64,000 bases of DNA from Rutstroemia sp. NJR-2017a BVV2 (taxonomy: Eukaryota > Ascomycota > Leotiomycetes > Helotiales > Rutstroemiaceae): positions 1,054,001 through 1,118,000 of the forward strand of contig NJPS01000010.1 of NCBI GenBank assembly GCA_002946415.1, in the 5' to 3' direction. Positions 44,584 through 56,571 of this stretch are shown here, piece by piece. Made by a program: the position numbers and the translations under genes. The notes beneath the pieces are model-generated. The model saw nothing but the letters and a program-made list of their open reading frames with translations. It searched no databases and was not told the origin of the DNA. How positions within the stretch are numbered: the first letter of the stretch is position 1; every line of letters begins with the position of its first letter.

Positions 44584-47385
44584 ATGCGAGCGCCAAGAGT
44601 CGTAATAATTGTTGCTTTCCTCCTTACGACTTTCTTCCTTACCTTTGTCTCTCTGCGATCCTCTCATTCCCCAGAGACTGTGTCAGCTTCATCGACCGCA
44701 CCAAAAACAGGAATAAAATCTCTGTTTTCTAATCGAGCCCCGTTCTCGTTGTTCCCCCCCAATGCGATCATAACCCTTACTCACGATAACACAACTGCCT
44801 TCCTGGCAAGACCTGCAGCGTTTGGGCCATTACTTCCTTCAGATGGCCTCAAGGGACAGTTATGGATAGGTAGTGGATTTGGAGATGACAGCATTCGACA
44901 AGATTTTGTAGCCGCAGCTGAAGGCGAATTAGGGTGCAGTGACGTACCAGGTTGGGTCGATAATTTTGCAAAGTCCGGCGCCGTAACTCTGGATGGAGAA
45001 GACAAATCCGCGACGAAGACAAGCAAATCAAAATCCAGCAAGAGATCGAGCGGGAAGGAAACGAACTTGGGTGATGAGAAAACAGCAAAAGGCAAATCTG
45101 CAGCCAAGAAGGATAGCAAAACGGAGCCCTCGGTTGACGATGGGACTGACGATTATTTACACCATCCTCTACCAGGCTCGGCAGTATCAAAACCTACCGA
45201 CAAACAAGCAGCAGATTTCAAGGGCAATCATGCGGACATTCAATCAATACAAGAGGGCGCTGAGATAGCGGGCAAAATTGTGCTTCTTAGCCGTGGTGGC
45301 TGCGGGTTTTTGGAGAAGGTTAAATGGGCGCAGCGTAGAGGGGCAAAAGCTTTGATCGTTGGTGATGATAAAAGTGGTGGGCCACTAACACAAATGTATG
45401 CCCGAGGTGACACTTCGAATGTTACGATCCCAGCGGTCTTTACCTCACGCACTACAGCGCATCTTCTTTCTTCGCTCATAGGGCAGGTCACTTTCACGGA
45501 GGATTCAGTTGATGAGGGTGGCAAGACGAAGATAAAGTCCCAAGAAAAGAATGATAAGCCCAAAAAAGCTGGAAAGAAGAAAGTATCTGGGCCAACGTTT
45601 ACCCCTACTACAGCGGCTTCCAAGTCTACTTCAACGCCTCGAGCGAATTCTAGAAAGTCCGCGAAGACATCCTCGAAGACCGACGAAAAGTCGACAACTC
45701 TCGAAACGGAAAAACCGGGTTGGTTTAGGTCTTTGTTCTTTGGCAGTGGTGGTCGAAACTTGAAAGTAGACAGTAGTAGACCACCGAGCAGCGGCCAGCT
45801 GGATTGGGTACTGGTAGACGATTGGAAAGACGATGATAACCACGGGACGAAGAAGATTTCCACGTCCAAGTCTAACGAAAAGAACAAGCCCGAGATGGAT
45901 AAGAAGACTCAGCAGCACAGTAAGAACGGAGAAAAGCCTGCTTCGGCGGATGACTTTGTTATTGGTGTTCAAGACTGGCGGGATCCAGACTTAGTGGGCG
46001 CAGCCAACATCAAGGAGTCCGAAGAAACAGTCAAAGGCGTTTCCAAAACAAAGAGTAATTCAGATGCCGACAAATCTAAGAACGAGTCACCGCAACCTAC
46101 AAGTACGGGAAAGAAGATTCTGGGCAGTTCGCAACAAGAAGAGCCTGAACCAACACCAAAACTTCGAGGAGGTAGCATCACACCGGGGAGTGGGGAATAT
46201 ACTGCCAAGCTTCCCTCGGACGTCGATAAGGCTAAGGGGAAAGACGCTATGAAAGATTCCAGTTCCGGAGGTAGTAAGTCGAAGGGAATACTGACTACAA
46301 TATTTGGTGATGACGAAGAAGATTTCGAATTTGTTGTACCTGGATCTAGCAGCACTGGTAGTGTTGATATTGATGACGAGAGCAACGAAGAAAATGACGA
46401 TGACAGTGATAACGAGGAAGAGGGGCTATGGGTTACTTTGACACCCACAAGTGGAGCTAGTCCCTTCCTCGATACTTTATTAGTACTGGTTGTCAGTCCT
46501 TTGGTCACCTTGACCGTAGTCTACGCGCTACTACTACTCAGATCCAGAATACGACGCCGTCGCTGGAGAGCACCAAAATCCGTGGTTGACAAACTACCTG
46601 TCAGGACTTACCAGACAATCAATAGGAGTGGCAGTCAATCACCTCTTCTTCCATCCCCAACGAGTTCCTCCGCCACTACCCCTCTTCTTCAACATCAGAC
46701 CCCCAGTCGACCACGCCCCAGGTCGCGAACGACAACTGGAATACCCGACCCTGGAGATCTCTCTCGGGTCCATTCGGTGCCGTTGCAAGTTCCAACTCTC
46801 ATATCTTCACCTCGTGGTAATGAACGTGAGAAGAATGTCGCCTCTCCAAGTCAGTGGAAGAAATACATGGGTAAACAAGTCGAATGTGTTGTGTGTCTAG
46901 AGGAATATGTGGATGGGGTCAGCCAAGTGATGAGCCTGCCATGTGGCCACGAGTTCCATGTGGATTGCATGTGAGTAGCGATCGAGTCTTTTTGTGAAAT
47001 GCATCTCACTAACATAACCCGCAGAACTCCCTGGCTGACTACTCGTCGGCGAACGTGTCCGATCTGTAAAGGGGACGTTGTACGGTCTCTTGCTCGAGGT
47101 GCCCCTTCTAGTCCACGATATGAGCCATACCGGGACGATGATAGTGAGGATGATGTACAAGCCCAAGCCGCCGAGACCGTCAACACGTCATCATCAGCGG
47201 CACTTCCAATATCCCGTGATCTCGAGGAAGAAATAGCAGGTGACCTCGAATCGGGCGCTTCACAGTCCACGCGCAGACAAGCAGACAGAAGTTCTCGGAT
47301 AGGCCACCTGCGAAATATAATAATAGAAAGCCTTAGGTCTCCCTCGAGAAGTCCTAGGCTCGAAGAGTCTGATCGGGACCGGTGA
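44584..47385 (+). CDS. PA-domain, transmembrane RING-H2 ubiquitin ligase
   Basis: Two exons, 44584-46970 and 47025-47385, encode 915 aa. The first in-frame ATG is 44584. It begins with a signal anchor (MRAPRVVIIVAFLLTTFFLT). A PA domain at about 219-300 contains KIVLLSRGGCGFLEKVKWAQ. It is preceded by a Ser/Lys-rich linker and followed by a long low-complexity lumenal region rich in Lys, Ser, Glu and Thr. A transmembrane helix spans about 624-648. The RING-H2 domain (about 767-812) reads CVVCLEEY, then CGHEFHVDCITPWL, then CPICKGDV. The intron splits the RING within an Ile codon. The architecture resembles fungal and plant vacuolar or endosomal PA-TM-RING ligases. The role is probably ubiquitination of membrane proteins for endosomal sorting. 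A 100-residue acidic and Ser-rich tail ends the protein. Confidence 0.9.
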
Positions 47386-48557
47386 AGCTATCTATATTTT
47401 TTATTGGGAAACGGGCAAACAAGGAAGCGATTTACGTAATCTTTTTGATCATCTTCATGGCTGTCTGTAATCCTCCTAGGGATTCCGAACAACAGCGGCT
47501 TGAAGATGGAATTGTCACTTTGGTATTGGTGTATAGGATGAGGACAAGGAACTTCGGAGGGTCAGGATCATGGGCATGGATGGCGCACACCACTCGTTCA
47601 TTAACTACATATTTTCTTGTTCTTCTTGTTTCTATGCGTGTCATATATCAGTGTCTGCTATGTGTGTGATAGTACGAATTAGGACGACTGGGTGATATGG
47701 CACGATGATGAGGGGTTGAGGGGATGAGGCTCTAATTGATATTGAGCCCTGATACTGGGGAAGGGCAAGTGTAAATCATAGCTAGGAAGACAGCAGACAG
47801 CAGACAGCAGACAGCAGATAGCTCGTTTATAGAATGGCGGATTACGACGAATTGTCAATCGTGTGTAATTCATTGGTTTGGGATTGATTAATATATTCTC
47901 TTGGAATGAAACAGCAGTCGGAAGCATGATGAATGACTCCTGAGGTTCTGAGACTTTCTGTCCCATGCAAGATCGATCTGACCAAAAACTGGTGGCGGAT
48001 GGTGACGCCTTTGCGATTTCAGCCAATCGGCTATTTTTAGAAGAAGCTTGGACATTTTCCAAGTCCACATCCGCTTACCGCTCTCCGCGAACATGCATCA
48101 TCATCGACCCTCCGTACGGCAATTCCAGCCATCCCATGCCGAACCATGCGATGCATACGGAAGTAGTGATGCATTGAACCATCTATAGCTCTTGGTGGCT
48201 ACACGTTCTCCCACTCGGTACAGCTGATTCACTCACCTTTGCTCTCTACACAAGAGAGTCGGCTTTGAACATTGAGAAGTGAACATAACAGTCGATGCAC
48301 GAGCTGGCTCTGCATGATCCTACGGCCTGCTTGAATCGTTGCAAAATACTAACTTCATTACCCTCAATTCTTGGCACGAAAAGCATGCGCTTTCCTACGA
48401 TATAAAGCCCGGTATATACTCATCTGGCGAACGAAACGAATTAGAAGAAAGTCGCAAAAACCTCCACTCGTCTGGCGAATTTGCAAGTTGAAGCGCTCGC
48501 AAGGGACCGCATTAGACTTCTCGGCGCATTGAGTCCTCGACAACTCAACTTCTTTTG
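47386..48557. other. Intergenic region with heptamer repeat
   Basis: These 1.2 kb hold the RING gene's 3' region and the Vps62-like promoter. About four and a half copies of gacagca lie at 47789-47822. No gene is supported. Confidence 0.55.
47789..47822. repeat. GACAGCA heptamer repeat
   Basis: About 4.7 copies of the 7-bp unit gacagca occur in noncoding sequence. It is a simple microsatellite-like array. Confidence 0.85.
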
Positions 48558-49860
48558 ATGGGAGATATACAGATACTACAACTCAAAATGACTACGGAGA
48601 AAACCGATATGACAATAGATAAAGAGGAGAAAGGTGGCGTGGTTGGGGTGAGAAGAACAGCAAGATGGAGATGTTGCCCAGGACCAACGGTCTATTTGGA
48701 GGTAATATCACACGCGGAGATACTGGAAAGAGATAGGTGCTGACTCAAGTTCTGCGAAGGTTATAGTGATTGCTTTACTCGTTGTAGTACTACTCCGCCA
48801 ACAACATCAGCTTGGGTGCTCAACGCTCGCAGCTTTGGGTTTTACTAGAGCATCTGCAAGACCGAATACCACTCTTCCAAAATATGTTTTCGACTATGGT
48901 AGGTCCTCCGATCACATCCTGAATATTCATCACTAATAGGCTTCTCAACTAGCGCCCCTTGTCTGGCTGGACGAAGCCGAAGCGTACTTCCCATCGGACA
49001 TACAAGCGCAGGTAGCCAATACTCGACCGCAAGTCAATCGCACACTTATTCCTGCCGACGATCTTCCACCATTTCTTAATCTCAGCAATCTCGCCGTTCT
49101 GAATAATTGGGGTACTAATGTCTATCTAACATCTACCGTCGACGTTACCACCTCACCCGCCTTCCTCAAGGGCGTCGTACCCTCCAGCACAACCGGGCGC
49201 ACCGAGTCCGCGGTATCCTGCGTTGTGATACTCTCCGATCATCGCGATAACACAGGAATAACGGATGTCTTCTATATGTATTTCTACGCCTACAACCAAG
49301 GAAACACAGTTTTCGGCCACGAGCTTGGAGATCACATCGGAGATTGGGAACACAACATGATACGCTTTGTCAACGGGACCCCGCAAGCTATCTGGTACAG
49401 TCAGCATTCGAACGGCGAAGCATTCCTGTATTCCGTTGTTGAGAAGAGCGGAAAACGCCCAATATCATATTCGGCTCGTGGAAGCCATGCGAATTATGCC
49501 ACGCCAGGAACGCACGACCACACAATACCGGATTTCAATCTACCGGGTGGACTCCTACAAGATTATACATCGCGTGGCACGATCTGGGATCCTGTGCTTA
49601 GTTCTTATTTCTACGAGTACGATATTGCAAACAAGAAGTTCACAGCAGCGGATCAGAAGAGTCCGGTTAGCGCGATGGAGTATGAGGGTAAATGGGGTGA
49701 TGCGCAGTACGATAGTACTGATCCGAAACAGAAGCAGTTCTTCGGATTTTGGAAATTTGTGGGTGGTCCAACTGGTCCTAGGGACAAGCAGTTGGGGAGG
49801 AAGAAGGTCTGTCCGGATAATGGGATCTTGTGTATTATACGAGATAGATTGGGTCCGTGA
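48558..49860 (+). CDS. Vps62-like membrane-anchored protein
   Basis: Three exons, 48558-48701, 48760-48898 and 48953-49860, encode 396 aa (386 if Met11 at 48588 is used). An N-terminal cytosolic stretch of about 48 residues precedes a single signal-anchor helix (VIVIALLVVVLL), suggesting a type II membrane protein. The lumenal or external part contains the Vps62/DUF946 signature: YAYNQGNTVFGHELGDHIGDWEHN, then GTPQAIWYSQHSNGEAF, ARGSHANYATPG and DPVLSSYFYEYD. The histidines and aspartates in HIGDWEHN and GSHANY resemble a conserved metal-binding site of this family. Yeast Vps62 was found in a vacuolar-sorting screen, but its biochemical role is unclear. Phases agree at both joins. The family call is good; the function remains open. 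Confidence 0.88.
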
Positions 49861-50851
49861 AAAGGTGGTTGTGTAAGAGGGGCAAGCTATATATATACAT
49901 AGCGGGATGAAAGGGCACTTGTTTTAAGACGATGCATATCGGATGAGATGAATGATCGGGTTATTTTTGGCATGGGAATGGATGGTTCGGATGAATATCC
50001 TTAGACTGTACGAATTTGACGAGAGACGAACAGAACAGACGGGACGATTATTTTTCGGATGGGTGTTCTGGGACTTGGGGCAACGGGATGGCACGGCGTG
50101 GCGTTTGTCGATTTCAGAAATTCGGATGGGTGGAGGCTTTACAGTACAGTTTGATGTAGTATATAGCATAACATACATAGCATGGCTTAACCTTCACTTG
50201 GAAGTTTATGGTTGTGGGATGACGAGGTATGAGAGATGGTATGTGTACAATAGTGTTATTATACAGTATTTGTACAGTACTTTGCAAGTATACTTATGGA
50301 ACAGAAGGATACATTCACTGGGTCACTGGGTAGCTTATACAGAATATACCTTGATTAGATAGTTATAGAGCACATTAACTATTGATCCACCACTGAACGA
50401 AAGCAGCAACTTATGATCCGACAAACGTTGCTGCATAAAGCCCTCGAGCAGAGGAAGTATTGAAGCACGCAAGGATTGATTGGTATCTACTAAAACAATA
50501 AAAAGAACAGCCAAGAAAAAACCCCTTTCGTGGTCGCCTTATCCATCGGCAGTTCCGTTAACGTATTGCACCGCATAATACACTGACCGGCCGGCCGACT
50601 AATATGATATACTCAGACACGCAAAATATCAACTCCTTTCTTTCAAACCACCATATCCGCTCCCCAGAGCATTCCCACCATGATATAACTGATGCAAAGA
50701 AAACCGCAACATACACCGTCCATCCAGCCATAACTCCCCATAGTCCGAGACACTTGCAACGAGCAGTGAAGTAAGTATAAGGTACAATAAGATTTAAGAA
50801 AAACACTCCTTTTGAACTCCGTTACGACATATCCCCATTACCATGAAAACC
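49861..50851. other. Convergent 3' region
   Basis: About 1 kb lies between two convergent genes. A 136-residue plus-strand frame at 49952-50362 overlaps the Vps62-like gene's likely 3' untranslated region and has no family features. Nothing is supported. Confidence 0.5.
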
Positions 50852-53625
50852 TCATCTCCAATCCGGCTCCCAGTCTGGATGCGTAGCTCGAATGCTAGCG
50901 ATTTCTTTCTTCCCCAAGGGGATATTGATGAAGTTTTTCGGGAGCTCGAGATTTGCTCTGCAAGGAAGAATACTAGTTAGCACAGTACAATACAACATAA
51001 ACATAACCAAACACAACACAACAAGATCAACCCGCCATACAAAGACAGAGAAAGACACATACTTAACAAACGTAACCTTCATATTCCTCGCCCTATCCTT
51101 AAGCGCGACCTGATTGACCTCGCGCTCGAAATTCCCCTGCTGTTCGATAAGCGCCCAGCTGCACCCGAACTGCTCAATCAAGCTTATTAGCTGGTCGTTG
51201 TCGTCTTCGGACCACGGCGTGCGGGTTTGCACTCGGGTGGGGGCGAGGTGGCGCGTGATCGTACGCGCTGTGCTGGCGACTTGGCTGAAGGGGGGAGATT
51301 GTAGCTCTTCTTCTTCTTCGTCATTGTCATTGTCATTGTCATTGTCGGCTACGGGTACGGGTACGGGTACGGGTACGGGCGCAGCTTGCGCTTGTCGGGA
51401 GTTATTCCGGCCGGAGGATGCGCGATGGGATGCGGCGGGTTCTTTGGCTCGTCTGTTGAGTCGTTCTTTAGCGCGCTCTTTTTCCTGTCGCAGCGCTTCT
51501 CGATCGGCGCGCAATTGGGCAGTTTCGCCGTCCGATTCCTCAACGTCGTCGGCGACCAGAGTGTGGGAAGCCAAGGAGTCGTGATGGGATCGTTCGCCGT
51601 CATCTTGCACCACACGTGGTCTTTTATATTGGCGCGCTTCAGCTCGAGCTGTAGCTGTTACCACGATGGGCTTTCTGAGGGCCGGATCATGAACTTTCAT
51701 GTCCCGCTGGAAACCTTCGTCTCGGCTCTCATCTGTGTCGTTTTCCTCGTATTCTGGAGACCTTTTCCGCTTCTTGCCTTTTTTGCTGGGCTTTTGGGGG
51801 AGATTTCGCTGGCTATCTCCGTCCCACTCAACGCGTATAGCGTTAGGTTGTGGGTCTACCATTCGCAGAGACCTATCTACAGCTTCCCCGATGCGGTTTT
51901 CTTTGTTTTTTTCCAGAGCAGCGGCCTTGAAACTAGACAAGACAGCCTCCGGTGAGTCGTCCTCCATGTCTGCTGGGCGTTTCCTCGCTGCTTGTGATGA
52001 GCTTGCACGATTAGAAGGAGGCGGATTGGGCTCAGGCTGAGCCGCAGAGATGGAGTCTTCTCCATGGCTCTTTCGTTTTTGCAGTGCTCGTACGCTACCT
52101 TTTCCGGTGTACAAACTAAGAATATTTAGTATGCATACACTAATGAATTCTTACAATTGGCTGAAAATGCACAACGCCAGTTGTTTGGGAATTAAAGATA
52201 ACGTACCTTTTGGGCCTTTCAGGTTCTCTAACAATAGATGCAGATTCCATCTGGTCAGAACCGGCAACTGTTGGTTGATTGAAGTCAAATATGATCTGAG
52301 GGTAAGGTACCTCGTTATCTGCTACCACCCCCTTAAGCGACTCGACAATGTTTTCTATGCCGCCAAGGCGGTTTACCTCATCTCGAAGCTCATCCAAGAG
52401 CTGTTTAGTATAGTCCAAAATGTCATCGTAGAAGTCGCTTAGAGGGAATTGGCCCTCCAAGGCGGTAAAGTCTACGTACTCGCCTGGACCCGTGGCCCCA
52501 TCCGCTTCTAAGAACGACTGCCGAATAGCCTCTAATCTCTGTTGTATCTCGAGTTTTTGCAATGGGAAAGGGAAAACATCGGTGCCGATCCCTTCCACGG
52601 CACGCACTTCGTCCTCCTTATTTAAAAATATGGACTTCACGATCTCGTCTGGGTCAAAATTTGGGTCGTTTTCTAGTTGTCGAAAGAGAAAAATAGCCCG
52701 CTGAGTACGGATATCTAGAGAGATAGCAAAGGTCTCCGCGGCCAGATTACTGCTCTTCCAATCCGATAAGAACGCTTTTGGAAATTGCCTTTCAAGCATC
52801 TGAAAGAAATCGAGGATCTCTTCTGAGCTTGCCCGGCTTTGTCGTTGGTCTATAATGTGGCACTTCAGCATCGCGAGATTAGCTGTGTGAAGCAGAGCAC
52901 CAGGATCTCTAGCTGGCGATTCGTCGTGTGAGCCCAAGAGCTTTTGGATGACGTGAACACTAATGTAACTGTCCGGGTCCTCCCCCTTAAACGTCTCCCT
53001 ATGCACTCTGAACGCTTTCCTAAGACGTTTCAGTTCTATGGGTAGCCGTGTAGAGCCATTGTGATTCGCTAAGGATTGTAATATCTTAAGAGCAGTATCG
53101 TATAAGTCAGGCAGAGCGTCCACAACTTCATCAGAATCTAACTCTTCTAGCAGCCCATCCGTATAACTAGTCCCCTGAGTTCTTTCTGTCAATGATGAAG
53201 ACTGCGATCGGCTTCCAGCAGCTTCTTCGTTGCCTTCAGAATCGTCCTCTTCTTCGTCGGGCCGTTCTCCAGTTGCAACTTCCTCGACTTCTAGGAGTGA
53301 AGGGAGATCTAATCACTGATTAGCAAGAAGGTATCATGCATTATGCTATGAAGCTTTATTGACCTTTAGCTCCTCTTTTCGCTCTACCGCGACCTGCAAT
53401 TCCTTTTTCTTCCTTTGTCGCATTTTCGGTTCTGCCGACACCCCCTTGGCGCAGTGGTCCTTTCCCAGCGCGCAAATCGGTCGTATTTTTTTTCGCCTCC
53501 AAGTCTCTACTCTGACTCCGTGTTGATCGCGTTAGTCTTCCGACAGGGTCTACTGACTGTCCCTGCCGAACTTTTGGTGGTGAAGCGGGGACTTCTGACG
53601 ATCGAGCAGATGTTCGTCCAGCCAT
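50852..53625 (-). CDS. TRF/Taz1-like telomere repeat-binding protein
   Basis: Four minus-strand exons, 53625-53364, 53308-52207, 52115-51063 and 50957-50852, encode 840 aa. The N-terminal 150 residues are basic then acidic. A helical domain at about 145-430 (DALPDLYDTALKILQSL, and FYDDILDYTKQLLDELRDEV) fits a TRFH-like dimerisation domain. A Lys/Arg-rich hinge follows. A Myb/telobox domain lies at about 750-803, starting TPWSEDDNDQLISLIEQFG and containing VALKDRARNMK, the telobox helix 3. Directly before it, a coding microsatellite gives (VP)n and (DN)n tracts at about 702-718. Proteins of this type bind double-stranded telomeric repeats and organise telomere protection. Exon 1's donor GTCAAT is weak, so that junction is the least certain. 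The gene is divergent from GDT1. Confidence 0.88.
51319..51380 (-). repeat. Two adjacent coding hexamer repeats
   Basis: On the plus strand, four to five copies of tcattg are followed within a few bases by about five copies of acgggt. They encode the (Asp-Asn)n and (Val-Pro)n tracts of the telomere-binding protein. Confidence 0.9.
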
Positions 53626-54852
53626 TTCGCGCGACGTTGTCGCGATCGCGGTTCAGTGAGTGATTTATCGCAGAGATGACCGCCTTCAGAACGCGATCAG
53701 TCGGTCGTTACTGCGACGTGCAATTCGGCTGTTGGTGAGCATCAACGATAGTGAGGTTGCGACGCGCTATTGTTTGTTGTTGATCGCGAAGTTGAGGGAC
53801 CGGAAGCTCCAAAAACGGCGGGGAAACCCGATTTAGGCACGGAATCATGTGACTACAGTTCTGTGATTCTGATTGGCTGTATTGTCAAGGACAATCGATA
53901 AGGAGCAAACACGGCTTTCTCATCCTGCGAAGCCACAAGCCACATGCAGCTATTTTGGATTAATTTAATTTGCAGGAGAAGTACAGCTTCTTTTCCCAAT
54001 ATGGAACAATACATCGTACATCCATGGTCAGGGGAATATCCCCAGTACGGATAAGGAGAGACTTTGAGGGGGCTCAGCCTCGTCAACATGTGGTCTAGAC
54101 ACTCACTCAACCCACGAAGTATACAAGTATGTCCCTTTGGACTACGCAACTGACAGCCATTTCTGACCTCAACGCTCCTCATATTCCTGAAATGTCTGCT
54201 TGAGTTTGCTGGTGAAAGAGTAGTTATGGGTATGGAGTAACTTACAAGGCTGGCCAGAGGAGAAGAGTAGATCCCATCTGATAAGCTACCTCCCTGTACG
54301 AAATACGAAAACGCTGTTACTCCAAAATCTCTAAACATGTGCAAGATTGGACAGCAACCTCAGTGATTGAGACTATAATTCAAATACCTCATTGAAACCA
54401 TGAATTCGAATTGTCTATCCAACTCTCATTTCTTAAATTTCATGGTGAAGTTTTGGGACCGAATTACAACTTATCGTTGTCAAAGCTCTTTCAGAGAATG
54501 CAATATTTGGCCGGCTTGGTAGCACAGTTTCGGCCTCCCACCAAATAACCCATGCCTTGTCACCGTAACCCGTAATCCGCACTCAGGCGTGTTTGTCCTA
54601 CAAACCTACTCGAAACCCTTTCCCTAATTCATCTTTTTCACTCCTCCACTTCAACTTAAGTTATAACTTCAACTCTTCATCCCTTTTGATCTCATTGTTT
54701 CATTTCTGTTTGGTCGTTGCACCCTATCAAACAGAGCCACATCGTTTCAAACTGGCCATACGATCAATAGTTGTCCCTTTCCCCTGAACGATCTTCCTCG
54801 ACACTATTGTTCCACCGTTTTTTGCCCATTGAGGCAAACTAATTAAGAAAAC
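53626..54852. other. Shared divergent promoter region
   Basis: These 1.2 kb separate the telomere-protein and GDT1 start codons. A palindromic cgcgatcgcg lies near 53640, just inside the telomere gene's leader. A minus-strand frame at 53853-54344 lacks family features. No other gene is supported. Confidence 0.5.
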
Positions 54853-56571
54853 ATGAGATTCCGAAGGAGGCAGTCGCCGTTGCTTTTACTCCTGTTGCCG
54901 TCGCTGGCAGTCGCTCTGTCTGCTGCCGCCCAGGACAACATTCAATCCTCTCTATCAAAGAACACGGATTCGCAGACTACAAAGCTAGAGAACACGAAGG
55001 TGGAAGTTGACCCGACGGTGGCAGATGCTGGAAATAAGGCCAAGTTTGAAGTTGGCACCAAAGATGCGCCTGTCGATGGCAAAGATGGAAAACCACACGC
55101 TGGTCCATTCGTAGGCAACGAGAAGGACCCCAAAAAGGATGCCAAGCCAGACCCCAAGAAGCCCAAGGCGACTGAAGATGGAGAGCTGGTCGTCCCAGGC
55201 ACCAAAAGCGCGACGTCAAAGGAGGAGGTAATGGTTGCAGCTGATGGCACCAAGATTCCGCAAGTCAACGACGGAGTGATGAACGATCCTAGCCGAGAGC
55301 CCCCAAAACACGGAACAACAGGAACAGAAGGCGGAGTCAGTGAGAAAGACAAGGCTAGAAAAGCACAAGAAGGTCAAACGGGCGAAAAGGTCGAGAAGAA
55401 GCCCGATTCGCCAAAGGAAGCACCTCCACTACCACACAGCGAACAGAAGACTCAGAGCGACAAGGACACTGCGAAGAAGGCAAAGGACACAGATGATAAA
55501 ACTTCCGACAGTACTGATAGTCTTGCTGGGTTGGACAAACCTGCAGATCTTCCTGACAAAACGCACAATTCCCCTCATCCAATTCCTAACTCTGCCAACA
55601 AGGACCACTTAGATGTCACAAAATCCGACACAAAAACGGTGCCAACCCTTGATTTGGAAGGAGAGGTCAATGATGGTCTTATCCAACCTCTTCACTCGTT
55701 CGTTCTATCACTTACGATGATTCTCTTTTCTGAGATTGGCGACAAAACTTTCCTGATCGCTGCCTTGATGGCCATGAAACACGACCGACTTCTCGTATTC
55801 TCTGCCGCCTTTGCAGCATTGATAACTATGACTATCCTATCCGCTGTTCTAGGCCACGCCGTTCCTACCTTGATTCCGAAAAGATTCACGAATTTTCTGG
55901 CTTCTGCATTGTTCCTTGTATTCGGAGCTCGTCTGTTGAGGGAAGGTTTAGCTATGGACCCGAATGAAGGCGTTGCTGCAGAAATGCAAGAAGTGGAAAT
56001 GGAGCTTGAGGAGAAGGAACACCAGGCAAAGCAGCAAGGACGACGTCGATCATCTGTCTCGCCATATGCCCTCGAAATGGGTCTTGGTGGTGGGAAACGC
56101 TCAAGCACACGGAAATCTAGATCCGGATCTCGTCTGCCATCGCCACCACGTAGCCCCTCATCTTCACCAGATCGTTCTCCATCTCCTAAGAGGTCGACAC
56201 TCAAGGGTGTCGCCGGTGGTCTTAACAATCTTCTTTCATTGTTGCTAAGTCCAGCTTGGGTACAAACATTTGTTATGACTTTCCTTGGAGAATGGGGTGA
56301 TCGTAGTCAAATTGCTACAATTGCTATGGCTGCTGGTCAGGATTATTGGTGGGTGACTGGTGGAGCCGTCAGTGGCCATGCTGTATGCACTGGAGTGGCT
56401 GTCATCGGAGGACGAGCTATTGCCGGGAAGGTGAGCTTGAGAGTTGGTAAGTTTAATCGATTGTCTTGCACCAGTATATTTTTCTAACATTTTATAGTAA
56501 CACTGGGAGGAGCAATTGCTTTCCTCGTCTTTGGCATAATCTATCTCGTCGAAGCGTTGTACTACGCATAA
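54853..56571 (+). CDS. GDT1: GDT1-family cation transporter with long lumenal extension
   Basis: Two exons, 54853-56446 and 56498-56571, encode 555 aa. A signal peptide (LLLLLLPSLAVALSAAAQ) is followed by about 245 residues that are Lys/Asp/Thr/Pro-rich, low complexity and probably lumenal. The UPF0016 repeats then appear. Repeat 1 has EIGDKT at 294-299 and repeat 2 EWGDRS at 480-485. Between them is a Glu/Ser/Arg-rich loop of about 90 residues with RSPSSSPDRSPSPKR. Six or seven helices fit. Gdt1/TMEM165 proteins are Golgi Ca2+/Mn2+ transporters that supply manganese for glycosylation. The yeast protein is about 280 aa, so roughly half of this one is additional. Splicing in the last helix is phase 1. 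Confidence 0.93.
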
